Below are positions 12,262-23,415 of a stretch of 64,000 nucleotides of DNA, one piece after another. The DNA is taken from positions 221,882,727 to 221,946,726 of the forward strand of contig OU015490.1 of NCBI GenBank assembly GCA_907164885.2. The letters run 5' to 3'. How positions within the stretch are numbered: the stretch's first letter is position 1; each line of letters starts with the position of its first letter. Below the pieces are notes generated by a model that was not told the origin of the DNA, searched no databases, and was given only the letters and a program-made list of their open reading frames with translations. This DNA comes from Dolomedes plantarius. Lineage: Eukaryota > Arthropoda > Arachnida > Araneae > Dolomedidae. The translations under genes and the position numbers were made by a program.

Positions 12262-12262
<1 letters not shown>
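11161..12262. other. AT-rich intergenic DNA, nothing recognised
   Basis: No open frame, terminal repeat or tandem structure of note. A motif with AAACAATGGGAAAA occurs twice near 11940-12010 as a short local duplication. Confidence 0.5.

Positions 12263-12323
<61 letters not shown>
12263..12323. repeat. (TA)n microsatellite
   Basis: About 60 bp of alternating TA. It inflates a spurious short minus-strand open frame. Confidence 0.95.
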
Positions 12324-12325
<2 letters not shown>

Positions 12326-12668
12326 CTTCTATATTCTCCAATTTCTACAAATCTAGCATTAATAAATAAAAAGACGAAAAATATGTATTCGCATAATGGA
12401 TGTACAAATATCCCTTTTAAATATTTCATTATGGTAAGCGTAAGCTTAGCGTCGTCCCACCTTGAAGGCATCCAACTCAGAGTTTATGAAGACTGGCCGC
12501 CGCGAGGGAGCACATCCCAAGCTCCGACACTCAGCACATATGCAACTTTACCGAGTCGCTCCAACTGGCCAACCGCCTGCAGAACGACTTTTTCGCTACT
12601 TCACATCACAACACAGACTTTATTAATAAATACATACAGCAAACATAAACATACATCGAAAATAGTTT

Positions 12669-13028
12669 CTATGGCAATTGGACGTGTTCGTCCATAAGCC
12701 TTTTAACGATTTTGTTTACTACTTTGCCAAAGTAGTAATCGTTATATAATTTGTACTTAGTCCATTGACTTGCATTCCCTGGCAGGTCGGCACGCAAGTC
12801 AGCGAAGTTTCTGCAATCGAATAGACAGTGCTCGACTGTCTGGATCTCGCCACAACTGCAGCTGTCCGACTTCCCGAAGAATTTGGCCTGATACTGCCCA
12901 AATATCATAATGGTAAGAATATAATGAAAATGCAATTTTCTAACCACTCGAGACGACACATAGTATATTTGCTTATCTCCCTGAATGCTACTATAATTTC
13001 CGCAATTGCATGCATTTTCATTATGCAT
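12669..13028 (-). pseudogene. LINE reverse-transcriptase protein C-terminus
   Basis: A 119-codon minus-strand frame carries a late Cys/His motif with CSCGEIQTVEHCLFDC (Cys57, Cys59, His67, Cys72 of the open frame), after an aromatic-rich stretch and before a basic tail ending in DEHVQLP. Jockey/I/R1-type LINE proteins end with such a CxC...H...C element after the RNase H domain. No RT or RNase H domain is visible upstream, so this is a 5'-truncated copy. The more GC-rich DNA at 12460-12660 may be its 3' untranslated part. The start codon shown is arbitrary. Moderate confidence. Confidence 0.55.
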
Positions 13029-13043
13029 AAATTGTTTGACTAA

Positions 13044-13540
13044 TTATATTAATATTTAGGAACTATAAGAGAATTATATCATGCGATGGTAAGTCTAAAT
13101 CTCACCTAGAAATATTTGCAAAGAAACAAGACTTAAGAACCTTATATTCAATTCATTATATTAAATCAATAGACCATTATTTCACTTACGAAATTATTCC
13201 AGTTTCAATTTTTTTCTCTATCAGAAATTAGTTTTCTAAGCAAACACATTTCGATATTTAAAAGAAAATATCTTGATCGAAACTTTTCAACTAAATTTCA
13301 GTCAGTCTTCTAAAGAGACCAAACATTGCGACTAAAAATTATAACCAGGTCAATCGTAATCGATGGGTTGTATAAAAGTTCATATGTTAAGAAAAAATAT
13401 TTATCACGAACTTTTAAAAATAAACAGAGTGCGACCGAATGGAAACAATTTACAGAAAAAGCTATGTCTATGTATCTGTTTTCAAAAAGTACTTATAATC
13501 TAGTTTTTTTCCGCTAGGTTGTGAAAATAACATTACTTAG
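13044..13540. other. AT-rich DNA, nothing recognised
   Basis: A 63-codon frame at 13326-13517 is basic and AT-driven; I regard it as chance. Confidence 0.45.
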
Positions 13541-13558
13541 GTGGCTCCCATTATTGGT

Positions 13559-13968
13559 GGCGCCTCTGTTGGTAATCTCTAGGGAAATGGCCGTTATTTT
13601 TCAGGCGTTCTTTTGTTTCGAGGATGGCCACATGGTTTCCTTGGAAATGCAGAACCACTTGCTCTCACGTTTGAAACCCATTCTTATGGCACCCTCGTGG
13701 CGCCTCTGTGGCTCATCTCTGGGGAAATGGCCGTGATTTTTCATGTGTTATAATGCTCCGAGGATGGCGACTTGGTTTCCTTGGTAATGCAGAACCACTT
13801 ACTCTCACGTTTGAAACCCATCCTTATAGCACCTTGGTGGCACCTCTGTTGGTCATCTCTGGGGAAATGGCCGTGATTTTTCAGGTGTTCAAATGTTCCG
13901 AGGATGGTCACTTGGTTTCCTTGGTAATGCAGAACCATTTGGTGCCACGTTTGAAACCAATCGCAGGA
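13559..13968. repeat. 140-bp tandem repeat, about three copies
   Basis: Units start at about 13559, 13699 and 13839 with the marker GGCGCCTCTGT or GGCACCTCTGT, and each contains GGGAAATGGCCGT and GGTTTCCTTGG. The first is the most diverged. On the minus strand each unit corresponds to the NGSALPRKPS... region of the adjacent transposase. A 140-bp period is not a multiple of three, so the copies lie in different frames. Confidence 0.9.
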
Positions 13969-14107
13969 TTGTTTTTCGACCAGGAATTCCATCTGATGTA
14001 TAGAGCCCGAAGCGAGTCCTAAATACCCTCTGTGTCGCGGTTACAGAACACATGTTTATAAAGAAAGCCTCGATAACGAAACGTAGATGTTCATATGACC
14101 AATTCAT
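13892..14107 (-). pseudogene. Mariner-type transposase N-terminus (DUF4817-like)
   Basis: From ATG at 14105-14107 the frame reads MNWSYEHLRFVIEAFF, then TQRVFRTRFGL, GRKTILRLVSN and GSALPRKPSDHPRN before a stop. This is the helix-turn-helix N-terminus typical of DUF4817-containing mariner relatives (FVIEAFF...TQR.FR..F...P.R.TI..WV..F...GS...RKP.GRPR). No catalytic residues are present: the continuation is replaced by the 140-bp tandem array. Non-functional fragment. Confidence 0.75.
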
Positions 14108-14248
14108 GGTGTCTACTGACAACTAGAAAATCCGCCCAAACTGTTGCCACATCCTTCGCCGTGCTAACCCCTCTCTCCCCACTCCTTACCACTTCCCCTC
14201 CCACCAGTGACTTTCAAATTGCAAAATTTCATTTTGCCGCACCCTGTA

Positions 14249-16790
14249 TTTAAAAATGCGAGAGAGGTTAGCAATCACAGGTACTAATAACAGCAATGAC
14301 AGATTTTTTTTGCAAAGCAGCTACTATTGAAAACAAAATCATATTAGGGAGACATCCATAAAGGTAATAAAAACTAATTTGAGGATATTTTATTTATTAT
14401 TTTTTTCTTCTTTGCTAATGACTTGTGCATGTTTATTAAATTGTTCATTTTACAAAAATAAAATTATTCAAAGGGTATACTTACAAAATTGAAGTATGAA
14501 ACAATTTTACATTTATTTCAAACCATTTTTCTCAAATTTTCTATTTTATTATTAAGATATAAAATAAAGCAAAACTTAGTTCAATTATTTAGCGTCTTAT
14601 TTTAACTTTAAATGAAAAGATGCATCCAAATAAGTTGCAACATACATTCCCATACCTCTTACAATTGAATTATAAAAGCTTTATTATTTTTTTAAAAATC
14701 TACGAAAAGGAAAGAAAATCTAAAACTGTAAACCACACAATAAAATTATAACAGCAAAATTAAATTAAGCCCACACAAATGTTTTGTATAATAACTTAAA
14801 AATAATACTTATTTTACACAGTAACATCAATGCATGTCTTTATAAACAAAATCATTTATTTGAATTTACAGGATGAAAAATATTTAAATTTAATGATAGA
14901 GAAACATTTAAGCGTACTGACAGGAAAAATAATAATATGGAATGACAGCTTTTGTTACAATTTTAAGTTTTCTGTTGCTAAAAAATATTTCTTTAACTAT
15001 CTTTTACAAAAATAGAAAGTTTCAGTACTTGAGCGTACTGAATATTGGAATTATTTTGAGTCAGATGTTAACTTTGAAAAAGAATAATTCAATTATTACA
15101 TAAAATTAAAAGACGTATTAAATTCTCCAACTGAGTTATTGTATGTCTTATGACTAAAAATTCATTACTGTAATTTCCAAATTAAGTTAAAATTGTATAT
15201 AAATATTTTTTCTAGAATAAACTGATTCGAACTAAAGTACAATGCACAAGTTTACTTTTCATAATATTTTAATCATATTTTATTAATACACTCATTCTTT
15301 GGGAAGAAAGTAGCTCTACTTAAGTAAAGGTCTTCTCAGCAAAGCAAAACCGATGACTATGATGAAGACAGAAGAAATCCTAATTAATTTTTTTTTTTTT
15401 TAAGATTGAGGATTTTTTTTTTAAGATGACTGACAAAGTTTAGTCATCTAGACCACTGAGGGAATAATCACTGTCTATCAAGAACAGAGATACAAATTTT
15501 AGAGCGCAAAAAGACAACATAATGCAAAAAGAGTGCCAAACAGGTGGAGATTAAAACAAAAATAAACATCTAGAGCGGTGATTACCAATCGGTGTGCAGT
15601 GGCATTTCAAGGTGCCCTGAGATCGGCTAGGAGTGACACGAGATATTTTGGATAAACAAAAAAAAATATTCGCAGGGCCTACTTGGAATAAATATTAAGT
15701 TGAATTAATTACTCTGAATTCCGACAGATTTTGACACAAACCGATGTACTCTTTCCTGAGGTTGAAATAGCTAATCTTTAGCCTACTACTATTACGCTTG
15801 ATATTAAACATTTGTGCTCTAAGAATCAATACAGGTCTCAGATTACTAAAACAAAACTCCTTTTAGCGATTTCCAATGTAGTCCTCTAGTAACTATAACT
15901 TAGTACATTGTAAATGATTCAACAGAAAAAAAAAGATAGTAAATTACAGGAAGAAGGCACTGATAGCCCAAAGAAGGGTGAGTTTGGCATTGTAATTCTC
16001 TTCTATTCTTTTGTGTCCAATTTGAGCACTGTATTTTCTAATGTATATGATTTATTATTTCCCTGTAGGGATCTCGGGATTTTGGGATTTCTTTTGGCTA
16101 GACCTGCATCCTATTTAGAAAGTTCCCCTTGAGGTAACCGACGTCACTCCTCCTGATGAAGAGACCGGCCGATTGCCTCGTTTTATTGCTTTTAGTTTTT
16201 TGTATTTTCCGTTATTGTATTTCTCTAGTAAAATACTATGACTATTTTTGAAACTGTGTTAATATACCAAATTCTTGCGTTTGTTACTTATATCTTTTAA
16301 TAAATGAATAAGATCAGCAATGGAGTCAGGTTTTATTTTAACATAAATTTAACATCTCTTGACTTATAATATTCCTCAATTTAATATATTTAAAAAAACA
16401 TTTAAAAATTAAATTCAAGCAAGCTTGCCCCAAGTTTCTAATATCGTTCCCAAGGGTGCCGCAAACATGAAAAATTTCAGATTCTCTGATTTACAGGGTA
16501 CAGATAGTCTTGCACCTATGTTTTTTCACCGCCTTTGGTAATCGTCTTCGGTATTGCCCAAGGGGCGAAACATATGTCCAAGGCTACCTGTATGGCCCGG
16601 GTGTATATTTTTGCTTTAAGTATCGCCTTATTTGAGAAATTTTATACATTTTCTTACGGATACCTCTAGATAAGTAGTATATAGAGGTATAGCGTTCTAA
16701 AGCTGTCTCTAAGTTCATTCTCCAGTGATTGATTCTTTTCACATTACATAACTGAAACTTTCGCTGTCGTTGTTGTTGTTGTTGATGCTT
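14249..16790. other. Mostly AT-rich DNA; possible old element traces
   Basis: Long AT-rich stretches with poly-T runs near 15387-15425. A segment at about 15575-15640 (CGGTGATTACCAATCGGTGTG) resembles the kind of subterminal sequence found in hAT miniature elements, but I could not find a partner end or a target duplication. A small TTG run lies at 16763-16785. Confidence 0.35.
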
Positions 16791-16794
16791 ATAC

Positions 16795-17150
16795 CACTTG
16801 ACCGACAGCAACATCTGATCAAGTCCCGAAGGCTGTGGGACATGAAGGTGCGGCTCCTGTTTGGAATTAACACCACAAGAGTCGAAGTCCTACTTGGCTA
16901 AATGACCGGTCCTGTAATTTTGAACCGAGTCAAGTGACGAGACCGGAACACTTGACCCTGCACCTCCAGAGGGAAATTTGAGAACTTGGAGGACATTCCA
17001 GCCACGCCCTATTTTACGTGCCCCGGCCACCTTTAGTGAACACGCTGGTGGATTTGCAGCTACGAGCACCGAACTAGGGACGTTCCGATCACTGGCCCGA
17101 TGTTCTTGTCAACTGGGCTACCGCACCCCTTTATGGACTTGATCTGATAT
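16795..17150 (-). repeat. GC-rich SINE-like block, possibly tRNA-derived
   Basis: This island is clearly richer in G+C than its surroundings and has no coding frame. On the minus strand TAGCCCAGTTG (near 17117-17129) resembles an A box and GTTCGGTGCTC (near 17067-17078) a degraded B box at tRNA-like spacing. TTG/CAA-type short runs lie just outside (16763-16785 and 17178-17187). A tRNA-derived SINE is likely but the boxes are imperfect. Confidence 0.35.
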
Positions 17151-17187
17151 ACTGTAGGTCAGGGGGAATAATGCACAACAACAACTA

Positions 17188-19080
17188 TAATAACCAATCA
17201 ATGGAAAGCCATGAACAATTTTTATCTTTAAAAAAAGTATAAAAATACTCAAAAAAAAAAAATAATAATTGCATCAAACTAAATTGTCAGCAGAAAAATA
17301 AAATGATTTAATTTGAAACATAAAATCACTGTTCTTTCGGACGGAAAGACTAAAAGCGAAATAAAATATTAGAAAACATTTCATGTAAAAGCGTTCTCTT
17401 AGACTCCATTTAATGTAATCCATTTAGCTGTAATGTGGGAAAGAAGATTTAAATGAATCAAAGAGTTTTATTTTTTTTAAGAGAATGGACACGTAACGCG
17501 CATTAACGCACTACGTGTAAAATTTAATGATTAACATTAATCAAGAAAAGTTGTTATTCCGACTAAAATACGCACTTTCTAGGCTTTATTTTTTTTAAGT
17601 TCCTGAATGAATTAATTTACCGTTGTGTTGTAATAAATAAAAGTTCTATGATGATGATGATGATGTAGATTTGCGTTTACTTCGGCGTCTAACAGCTTTT
17701 CATTCGGGTAAAAAAATGAAAATATTTACTTTATATCTGTATTTTATATTTCTGAAAGTATTCAAAAATTTTTAAGGTACCTACTTTTTTACATTCGGAC
17801 ATTTTTTTCAAATATATAATTCTGATTAAATACGTATATTTTTAGTTCAAATGGGATATTAAATCACATGAAAACGGCACATGAAATGGGACATTAAATC
17901 ATGAAATGGGACATTGAATCACATGAATTGAGATATTAAATCATGAAAACAGGCATAATTCTAGTAAAATTTTCATAACATTTTTTTTTTAAATTCAGAT
18001 TTTTTTAGAAAAATTCAATGTATACAGCAAATACCTTACACTCAATTTAACTAAATGTATTTTTAACCATGTTTTTATTAACTCACTTTCTTGTTTGTTT
18101 GTGTTGTGTGTGTGTGTGTGTGGTTGTCCGGTACAAATCTTGCAATCGATTTTTAACTAACTTCCCTACTAGCTAGCCATTTGAAACTTTCAGAATAGCT
18201 CAGAACACGATGACAATGCATTATTTTAATACTTTTACTCATCTTTAAGCATATTTGAATTCTTTTTCAGTTAATTTTGTTTTGTAGACTGCTGCAGCCA
18301 TCTATCGACCGGGAGTGGAACGAAAAGTTAAACGCAAGTTAACTTCCAATTAACTTCATTTTCTTTCAAGTTGATGGGATAATTCATCAAAAAATTTAAA
18401 AAGTATTTATTAATACACAGAATTGTCAAGTTTATATGATTCAACAGAAAATTTAAAAACATGGTAAAAGTTCTTTTTATCTTGTAATTATATTTACTCT
18501 TACTATATACTACTGTGACAATTAACTGTGCAATGAACTGAAAGTTTTACAATATTTCCGAAAATCACTCAATAATATCAAAATATGTAGGAAAAAAGCA
18601 CAGATTTTTTAAAGTTTTTTTTTCCATATTTAGACGTACCTGTAAAAGAATTAAATGAAAACATAGAGCTTAGCTTGTAGTTCAAAACAAAGAAATTTGT
18701 AAATAAATCACTGTTGCAAAATTTCATTAAATTATAATTGACACTTTTCAAATAATTAGGTTTCGCGTTTACAAAATGTAACTGAAAAATTAGTTTTCTA
18801 GAAAATACATTTCAAGATTTTACTCCTAAGCATCATTTATGGTTTATTAAATTGGCCATATTTTCTCTTCTAATAAACGTAGGAATAAACATAAAGCAGT
18901 TTTAGAATCCTAAAAGATTGCTTTTACAAATGAAACAATAATTAAAAATTTCCCCAAAATAGTCAGTTTTACATAGGCAGATTAATTTCTCGTCAGCTGG
19001 TGTGCGATAGTAAGTTGACTAAAATGATCATTACCTACTGTTAAAAGCCAATTTCTATTACATAGAAACAACATTATCAA
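17188..19080. other. AT-rich DNA with short simple repeats
   Basis: Contains a GATGAT run (about 17648-17665), a short local duplication of TGAAATGGGACATTAAATCA (17840-17945) and a TG run (18098-18122). No gene was recognised. Confidence 0.5.
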
Positions 19081-19084
19081 ACAA

Positions 19085-19145
19085 GGGACTTGAATCCTTA
19101 GACAATGGTCCTGCATACAAACATTCAAACCATTCCACCCTCGTC
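19085..19145 (-). repeat. tRNA-like fragment (SINE head or tRNA pseudogene)
   Basis: On the minus strand TGGAATGGTTTGAATG and, about 25 nt further on, GGATTCAAGTCCC resemble a degraded A box and a good B box. I cannot form a full cloverleaf by eye, and no acceptor-stem pairing or adjacent terminator is evident. Likely the remains of a tRNA-derived SINE. Confidence 0.4.
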
Positions 19146-19334
19146 CAGCCCTTCAAAGTAGGAAGTGAAACCTGTATTTTTCATAAAAGTTCGTGAAAAA
19201 TGCTTAGTAGTCGCTTATGAAAACTATCCGTTACCAATGTATCAAACAGACGTGGATCTTGGTTAGTCCGCATTATGAGTTCGTGGAATTATCAATACGT
19301 ATGCTCCATTACCTACGTTTCCCGAATGCTTCAT

Positions 19335-19697
19335 TCACTGTGCAATTATACTGAACCTACGCACCACTACACCACAAGAGCTCACAAGAGTGAAATGAAG
19401 TGTACACTGGATATACCTATCTAGTATTTTTTGATGAGTGATCAGTGGACCACTCAACAGAGGCTCTAAACAGGGATTTGGAGTAGCAAATTCTATATCA
19501 AATTTACCTTTGCACCTACTTTTATTTTTAAAGTTACGATAACTCTTCGAGGGAAAGTGGGGCTTTGGATATCCTATAGGAGCTGTTTTAAAGTCCTGTT
19601 TTATTTTAAGCACAGCATGAATTTCATGCGGTAGTTTACCGCGATATTCAACATCTATGCTGTTATCTGAATGAAGGGGACCACCAGATGAGCCCAA
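19335..19697 (-). CDS. Unidentified minus-strand frame, candidate exon
   Basis: This 120-codon frame contains a complex stretch (GGPLHSDNSIDVEYRGKLPH, later APIGYPKPHFPSKSYRNF and CKGKFDIEFATPNPCLEPLL) that looks like real protein: mixed composition, prolines and cysteines, and coding-like base use in an AT-rich setting. A GT at about 19425-19430 (CTAGATAG then GTATAT) could be a donor site; I found no clear acceptor just upstream, and the frame has no ATG near its start. It resembles no transposon protein I know. It may be one exon of a host gene, an exon fragment carried by a repeat, or chance. I do not assign a function. Confidence 0.3.
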   Translation of the reverse strand: MGSSGGPLHSDNSIDVEYRGKLPHEIHAVLKIKQDFKTAPIGYPKPHFPSKSYRNFKNKSRCKGKFDIEFATPNPCLEPLLSGPLITHQKILDRYIQCTLHFTLVSSCGVVVRRFSIIAQ

Positions 19698-20046
19698 AAA
19701 GTATATACAGAAACATAAAATTTACTTATTTAATATGATTTTTTCCATAGTCATACGCTGACTTCCATATACTTTTTTATAGTAAGATTACGTTCCTCAA
19801 TAACGGTCCTCTGGAAAGAAAAAAATCAGAGTCAGTCGCGAGTTCTAATTTTTGCATCGCGCCAAATCCAGTAGCAGTAAACAGTTCAACAGAAAAGTTC
19901 CAAAATGTTTCAAAGAAAAAAAAAAGAGGTAAGCAACGATAAGTAATCGTGCGTTAATAACCCGCGGAAGTTTCGTTAGAAGAGACTACCTGAAATATTT
20001 TTTTCTTTTTAATATTTTTCTTTTAAAACTTTTTCAAATTATTTTT

Positions 20047-20540
20047 AACAGTTCAAAATTTATAATAGAAATTAAAATTTCAACAGCAGCATTAATTTTG
20101 CAGGATATCTTTCCACTCTTCAATTTTAATTTGGATAAAGAGGCACACATTACATCAAAGATAATTATGTTAACAGTTCGGAATTTATAAATGAAATTAA
20201 ATTGTTAACATTAGCAACAATTTTGCAGAATATCTTTCCACTCGTCAATTTTACTTTGGATAAAGCTGCACACGTTACATCAAAGATAATTATGTTAACA
20301 ATTCAAAAAATTTATCACTGAAATTAAAATTTCAACATTAGCATTGATTTTGCAGGATATCTTTCCACTCGTTAATTTTACTTTGGATAAAGATGCATAG
20401 ATTAAATCAGAGATAATTATGTTTCAGTTCTAAATTTATAACCGAAATTAAAATTTTAACATTAACATTAATTTTGCAGGATATCTTTCCACTCGTCAAT
20501 TTTACTTTGGATAAAAATGAACAGAGAACATCAAAGATAT
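20047..20540. repeat. Tandem repeat, about 125-bp unit, four copies
   Basis: Units begin near 20047, 20172, 20296 and 20422 and each contains GGATATCTTTCCACTCGTCA (or a close variant), TTTGGATAAA and ATCAAAGATAATTATGTT. Copies differ at scattered sites, so the array is not recent. Confidence 0.9.
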
Positions 20541-22521
20541 ACATGTATTCAGCAATATTCCGGTAATGAATAATAATTTTCTCTATAAAACTGTTTGAAT
20601 AACCCCTTTATGAATAAAACAAAAAACAAAGAATAAAACGAAATATCGTGTTAATAACATAAAACTTGTGGAAAGCACAGAACATGAACACAGAGTTTTT
20701 TAATATCTACATTAAATTATATTTATTGGCGCGAATTTATTCACTGCACTAATTCTGTATATAAAATAGATTTTCTAGAAATCTTTCATATCTATATGAA
20801 TTACAAAGCTTTATTTATTTACATGTTTTATATATATATATAACATTAAAAACCCCATACCATTTTAAAATCTAACATTATTCTAAATTCCCTTGGGCGT
20901 ACGAGCTAAATTTCGCTTTTGATTCTAAACTCTAATAACCTCGAGAGAAAATATTAAATGGCTTCCTTTTTCAAAAATGCGCGGCGTCCCCCATATTTTA
21001 GATAAGCTCTGCGCAGATTACATAAAACCACATGTGACTTATCGACAACAGCAAATCCCTAATCGCTATGATGATCACATGACAAAGTTTATATAAACCA
21101 CATGAACGGAAACCTGTACGCTTTTCGGATTTTGTAGCTGTATTGAGAAGACGTATTCGCCGACGAAATAAAAACTAGTATAATGCTGTAACCTGCCGCG
21201 TCATTTTTTCGAGCCACGACTACATCTTCATTCCCTGTGATGTGCTGGACGCCCATTTTTTCCTTGGGTTGTCCAGTATGTTACATATATATATATATTA
21301 ATCGCTTCCAAGAAAGTTATTTGCTTGCAAATGTCTTTTCCTTTTCCATTTTCCTTATTTTTGCTAAATGAATTAATATTATTCCTCTACCTCATAATTT
21401 CGTTTCATAATTAATAATCTCGACTCTATTTTCCCACATTTCTCATAATTTTGGATTTATTTGTTTATTTCGTTAACCAGTTTGCCCGTCGGTTGGTTGG
21501 AGGTCTTAAATCCCTTTCCCCCCTTTTGCTCTCTCACAAGCGTTTTCCTTTCACGTCTCTTCTTCTACCGCCACCTCTTACAATGTCCTTTAGGAATTTC
21601 CTGTTCCATCCGCTATTTATATCAAAAAGTTTGATGATTCTGAGCACTTATGAACCCTTAATCGAGAGAACCACGCCAATACTTCTCTTCCAGGTGAATA
21701 ATTATTAAAGCTGCTTACCTACACTATTCACTATATTGTGTTTGAGTCTAAGGATTTATCATTAACTTATGATTCCTTTTATCATGGTTTGTTGGCTGTT
21801 AACATCACTCTCATCTTTTGCTACTCGAAGACAAAATTGGCCATTGATTTTTGCATGCAACTCCTTCAGATATCATTGCTTAATAATAGGAATTAACTCC
21901 GTTTATTTTTAAATTGAGTTCCTTGAAAAGTAGTTAAAATTTGCAAAGGGCGAAAAGTATTAGGAGAAGGGCGAATAGATTGACTCACCGCTTAGATGCC
22001 TACCTTTGCAAAATTCAGTCTCAGTTGTCGTCATTCAGTGAACAAATATCTTGAACTAATGATTTATGCATTACTGTCTTGTAGCCACTTGTATGAAAAA
22101 TCCACGCAACTTGAGTATCATTTTATTTCTGTGATAGATAGAGTAAATATATAGGGTGCCTCAAATACATCGCACTTTATATTTAATAGACATCGACATT
22201 CCCCACATAAAAAATAAATAAAACGACATCGAAAATAATTTTTACATATAAATACTGAGTAAGTAAAGCTGAATGTGACAATAATTTAATGCGATTGTAG
22301 TCGTTTCAGTTCGATTTATAAATAAAATACAAAATAAGCTATCTCAAAGTATATAGACATTAAAGAAGCTCTAAACTTTCTTTCATGTCATTCACTAGTG
22401 GTATTAGTATTTTGTTGGAAGGTGTGGGCACACATTAATAAAATTTATTGTTTTTTATATAGCACATGAGTGCTGTTTTGGTTATCTATTATTATTTGGT
22501 TTGAAACAACTTAATATTGCA
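20541..22521. other. AT-rich DNA with a GC-richer patch, unassigned
   Basis: A patch at about 20980-21260 contains TTTATATAAACC and more G+C, but no coding motif. TAGGGTGCCTCAAATACATC at about 22153 resembles a lone mariner-type end with no partner. An 85-codon frame at 21451-21708 is pyrimidine-rich and not recognised. Confidence 0.4.
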
Positions 22522-22523
22522 TA

Positions 22524-23270
22524 AGGTATCTCACCACGTTCGGAGCACTTTTTTAAAAATTCACTTCATACAAAAGATTTAATTAAGTTTACGGTTACTT
22601 TTGCAATCCAAATTTAGATTTACCTATTAATATTTCAAGTAAATTTACATAATTTTGTAAAAATCAATAAAATATAAGATATTTTGAAAAAAAATAGAAA
22701 CATTTTCAAAAATTATAAAAAAATTAAAATTAAATATATTTAAAAAATTTTCTTTCTAATATAATTAAAATGGTATTTTCTAGTGCATGAATTATAATTT
22801 AAGGCATATATTCATAAATAAAAATTTTAGAAGCAATCGAAGAATAATGTATGTCATTTTTCAAAAATTGTTGATGTAAATATTCAAATATTCAGTCATA
22901 ATTCAGAATGTGTTTAACTTTTAATTTTGCTCATAGTTCATGCACTAGAAAATAGTATAGAAACCATGCATAAAAATTTCAATGGGATATATCAATAATA
23001 TTTTGAGTTATGGACTTTCAAAAAAGTAACTTATGTAAAAAAACACATTTCGATAAAAAAAAAACATTTTTAAATGCCCACTTCCGGTTTTTCTGCATTT
23101 AAAGACTTTTATAAGATTTTTCATAACTCCCCTTCTAATTATCGTAAAAGCATACTTTTAGCTTTACAAAAACTGTTTTGTAAAGCTAAAAGTATGTTCT
23201 ATCCAATAAAATAAAATAAAAAATTCATGAATTTCTAGCGAAATAGGCCATTTCAACGTGGTGAGAACCT
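22524..23270. mobile_element. Non-autonomous TA-flanked inverted-repeat element
   Basis: The left end AGGTATCTCACCACGTT and reverse-complemented right end AGGTTCTCACCACGTT lie next to TA dinucleotides (22522-22523 and 23271-23272). Inside, CTAGTGCATGAA near 22782 pairs with TTCATGCACTAG near 22936, and a near-perfect hairpin lies at 23151-23196. No coding capacity. TA target and length fit a Tc1/mariner-type miniature element, but the superfamily is not proven. Confidence 0.6.
23151..23196. repeat. Perfect 21-bp hairpin, 4-nt loop
   Basis: CATACTTTTAGCTTTACAAA plus one further A pairs base for base with 23176-23196 across the loop ACTG. No mismatch is seen, although the surrounding element looks old. 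Confidence 0.95.
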
Positions 23271-23415
23271 TATCGTGGTGTGAACCTTAATGATTTACGT
23301 TCTTCATATACAGGCTGTCCGTCCATCCAAAATTATGACTTATTTTTACGTAACTACCCATCATAACTTTTTAAAAATTATTTAAATAGAAAGGACATCT
23401 CACCAAGTTATAATA

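Larger units (their letters stand above)
13541..14246 (-). mobile_element. Mariner-type 5' fragment with internal tandem array
   Basis: On the minus strand the element begins CAGGGTGCGGCAAAATG, with a TA outside (14247-14248), followed by about 140 bp of leader and then a transposase start. Its other end is not found: the coding region passes into three 140-bp tandem units and stops being recognisable near 13541. It is therefore a 5' piece of a DUF4817-type mariner relative, of the same broad group as the copies at 9125, 23311 and 44800. Confidence 0.7.

Noticed and set aside
15575..16500. Possible hAT-type element from CGGTGATTACCAATCGGTGTG to a segment near 16440
   Set aside because: No matching inverted end and no 8-bp duplication could be found.
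22153..22180. TAGGGTGCCTCAAATACATC resembling a mariner end
   Set aside because: No partner end and no transposase remnant nearby; a single short motif is not enough.
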